Shown: positions 63,929 through 64,000 of the stretch, piece after piece
Layout: each line of letters starts with the position of its first letter
Numbering within the stretch: position 1 is the stretch's first letter
Assembly: GCF_947623445.1 (NCBI RefSeq)
Contig: NC_135243.1
Span: forward strand, 14,386,501-14,450,500
Reading direction: 5' to 3'
Source of the DNA: Clavelina lepadiformis
Lineage: Eukaryota > Chordata > Ascidiacea > Aplousobranchia > Clavelinidae
Length of the DNA stretch: 64,000 nt
Notes under the pieces: model-generated
What the model saw: the letters and a program-made list of their open reading frames with translations, nothing else
Database searches by the model: none
What the model was told of the DNA's origin: nothing
Program-made: the position numbers and the translations under genes

Positions 63929-64000
63929 GATTTCAAAAGAAAGGAAATGGCAATTTCAATTCTAATTCGATTGCATAGGAAATTTAAAAAAGCAAATAGT

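Larger units (their letters stand above)
1..64000 (-). repeat. 5S rRNA tandem array filling the whole window
   Basis: Seen: 283 complete units plus a partial one, all in the same orientation, with no foreign insertion and no unit longer than about 230 bp. Each unit holds a 118-bp (194 copies, a few 117 or 119) or 108-bp (89 copies, three of them 107) 5S sequence and a 109-112 bp spacer. The array runs off both edges, so its real size is unknown. Known: animal 5S genes usually sit in tandem arrays read by RNA polymerase III with TFIIIA bound inside the gene. Inferred: unequal exchange has shaped it, because multi-unit blocks recur at fixed offsets and some joints lie inside genes. No stretch over 300 bases lacks a 5S copy. 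The copy lists in the block entries give every gene; 'd' marks the short form. Confidence 0.97.

Noticed and set aside
1-64000. CRISPR array (conserved repeats with variable spacers)
   Set aside because: The conserved part is a 118-bp 5S gene and the spacers are related to each other, unlike unique CRISPR spacers of about 30 bp.
1-64000. 5S-derived SINE (SINE3-like) copies
   Set aside because: The units are in strict tandem, one orientation, with no tail, no target-site duplication and no tRNA-like or LINE-related part.
1-64000. Spliced-leader RNA or tRNA genes linked to 5S in the spacer, as in some nematodes and other groups
   Set aside because: Spacers of about 111 bp are too short and show no Sm-site plus donor arrangement and no A/B-box tRNA fold.
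1-64000. Plain satellite or centromeric repeat
   Set aside because: The 118-bp core is an authentic 5S with paired helices and promoter boxes, so it is a gene array, though it may behave like a satellite.

Overview
The whole 64 kb window is one uninterrupted, head-to-tail tandem array of 5S ribosomal RNA genes. All of them are transcribed from the minus strand. I walked every unit and count 283 complete copies plus one cut-off copy at positions 1-46. Each unit is a 5S gene of 118 bp (or a short form of 108 bp) and an AT-rich spacer of about 109-112 bp, so the period is about 229 or 219 bp (mean 225.7). There is no protein gene, tRNA, transposon or other unique sequence. The few short reading frames are accidents of the repeat.

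The sense strand starts GCCTACGACCATACCAGG and ends GGGTGTTGTAAGC. It carries the animal-type internal promoter (TTAAGC, GGTTAGTACTTGGATGGG, GACCGCCTGGGAATACC). The stem-loop CCCGATCTCG...GATCTCGGAAG is like that of vertebrate and many other animal 5S RNAs and unlike plants and yeasts. The window therefore suggests a metazoan nuclear genome. I cannot name the phylum or species from 5S alone.

The array is unusually heterogeneous. By eye only four copies (4673-4790, 12533-12650, 12762-12879, 22910-23027) match the 118-nt majority sequence exactly. Eighty-nine of the 283 copies (31%) share a 10-bp loss in helix III/loop C and are probably not functional rRNA genes. They are interleaved with full-length copies through most of the window but nearly vanish after about 53.5 kb (3 of the last 45 copies).

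Layout. 1-11 kb: interlocking higher-order repeats with offsets of 2258, 2478, 4735 and 6984 bp. 11-20 kb: more diverged units with a weak 6-unit repeat (offset about 1353). 20-33 kb: nested duplications with offsets 1352, 1811, 6532 and 6763 bp. 33-38 kb: a 5-unit duplication (1124 bp). 38-46 kb: offsets 2708, 4061 and 677 bp. 46-51.2 kb: 657- and 677-bp (3-unit) duplications and a run rich in short-form genes. 52.6-64 kb: offsets 5256, 5933, 5246 and 2737 bp and almost only full-length genes. Several duplication joints fall inside 5S genes, as expected from unequal crossing-over between units.

Working model (inference): Pol III would use the internal control region of each gene and stop at the T-run just after the 3' end. 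About a fifth of the copies have that run cut from TTTT to TTT. Many copies may be silent pseudogenes. The array looks like a birth-and-death or poorly homogenised stretch of a larger 5S cluster, not a uniform, concertedly evolving one.
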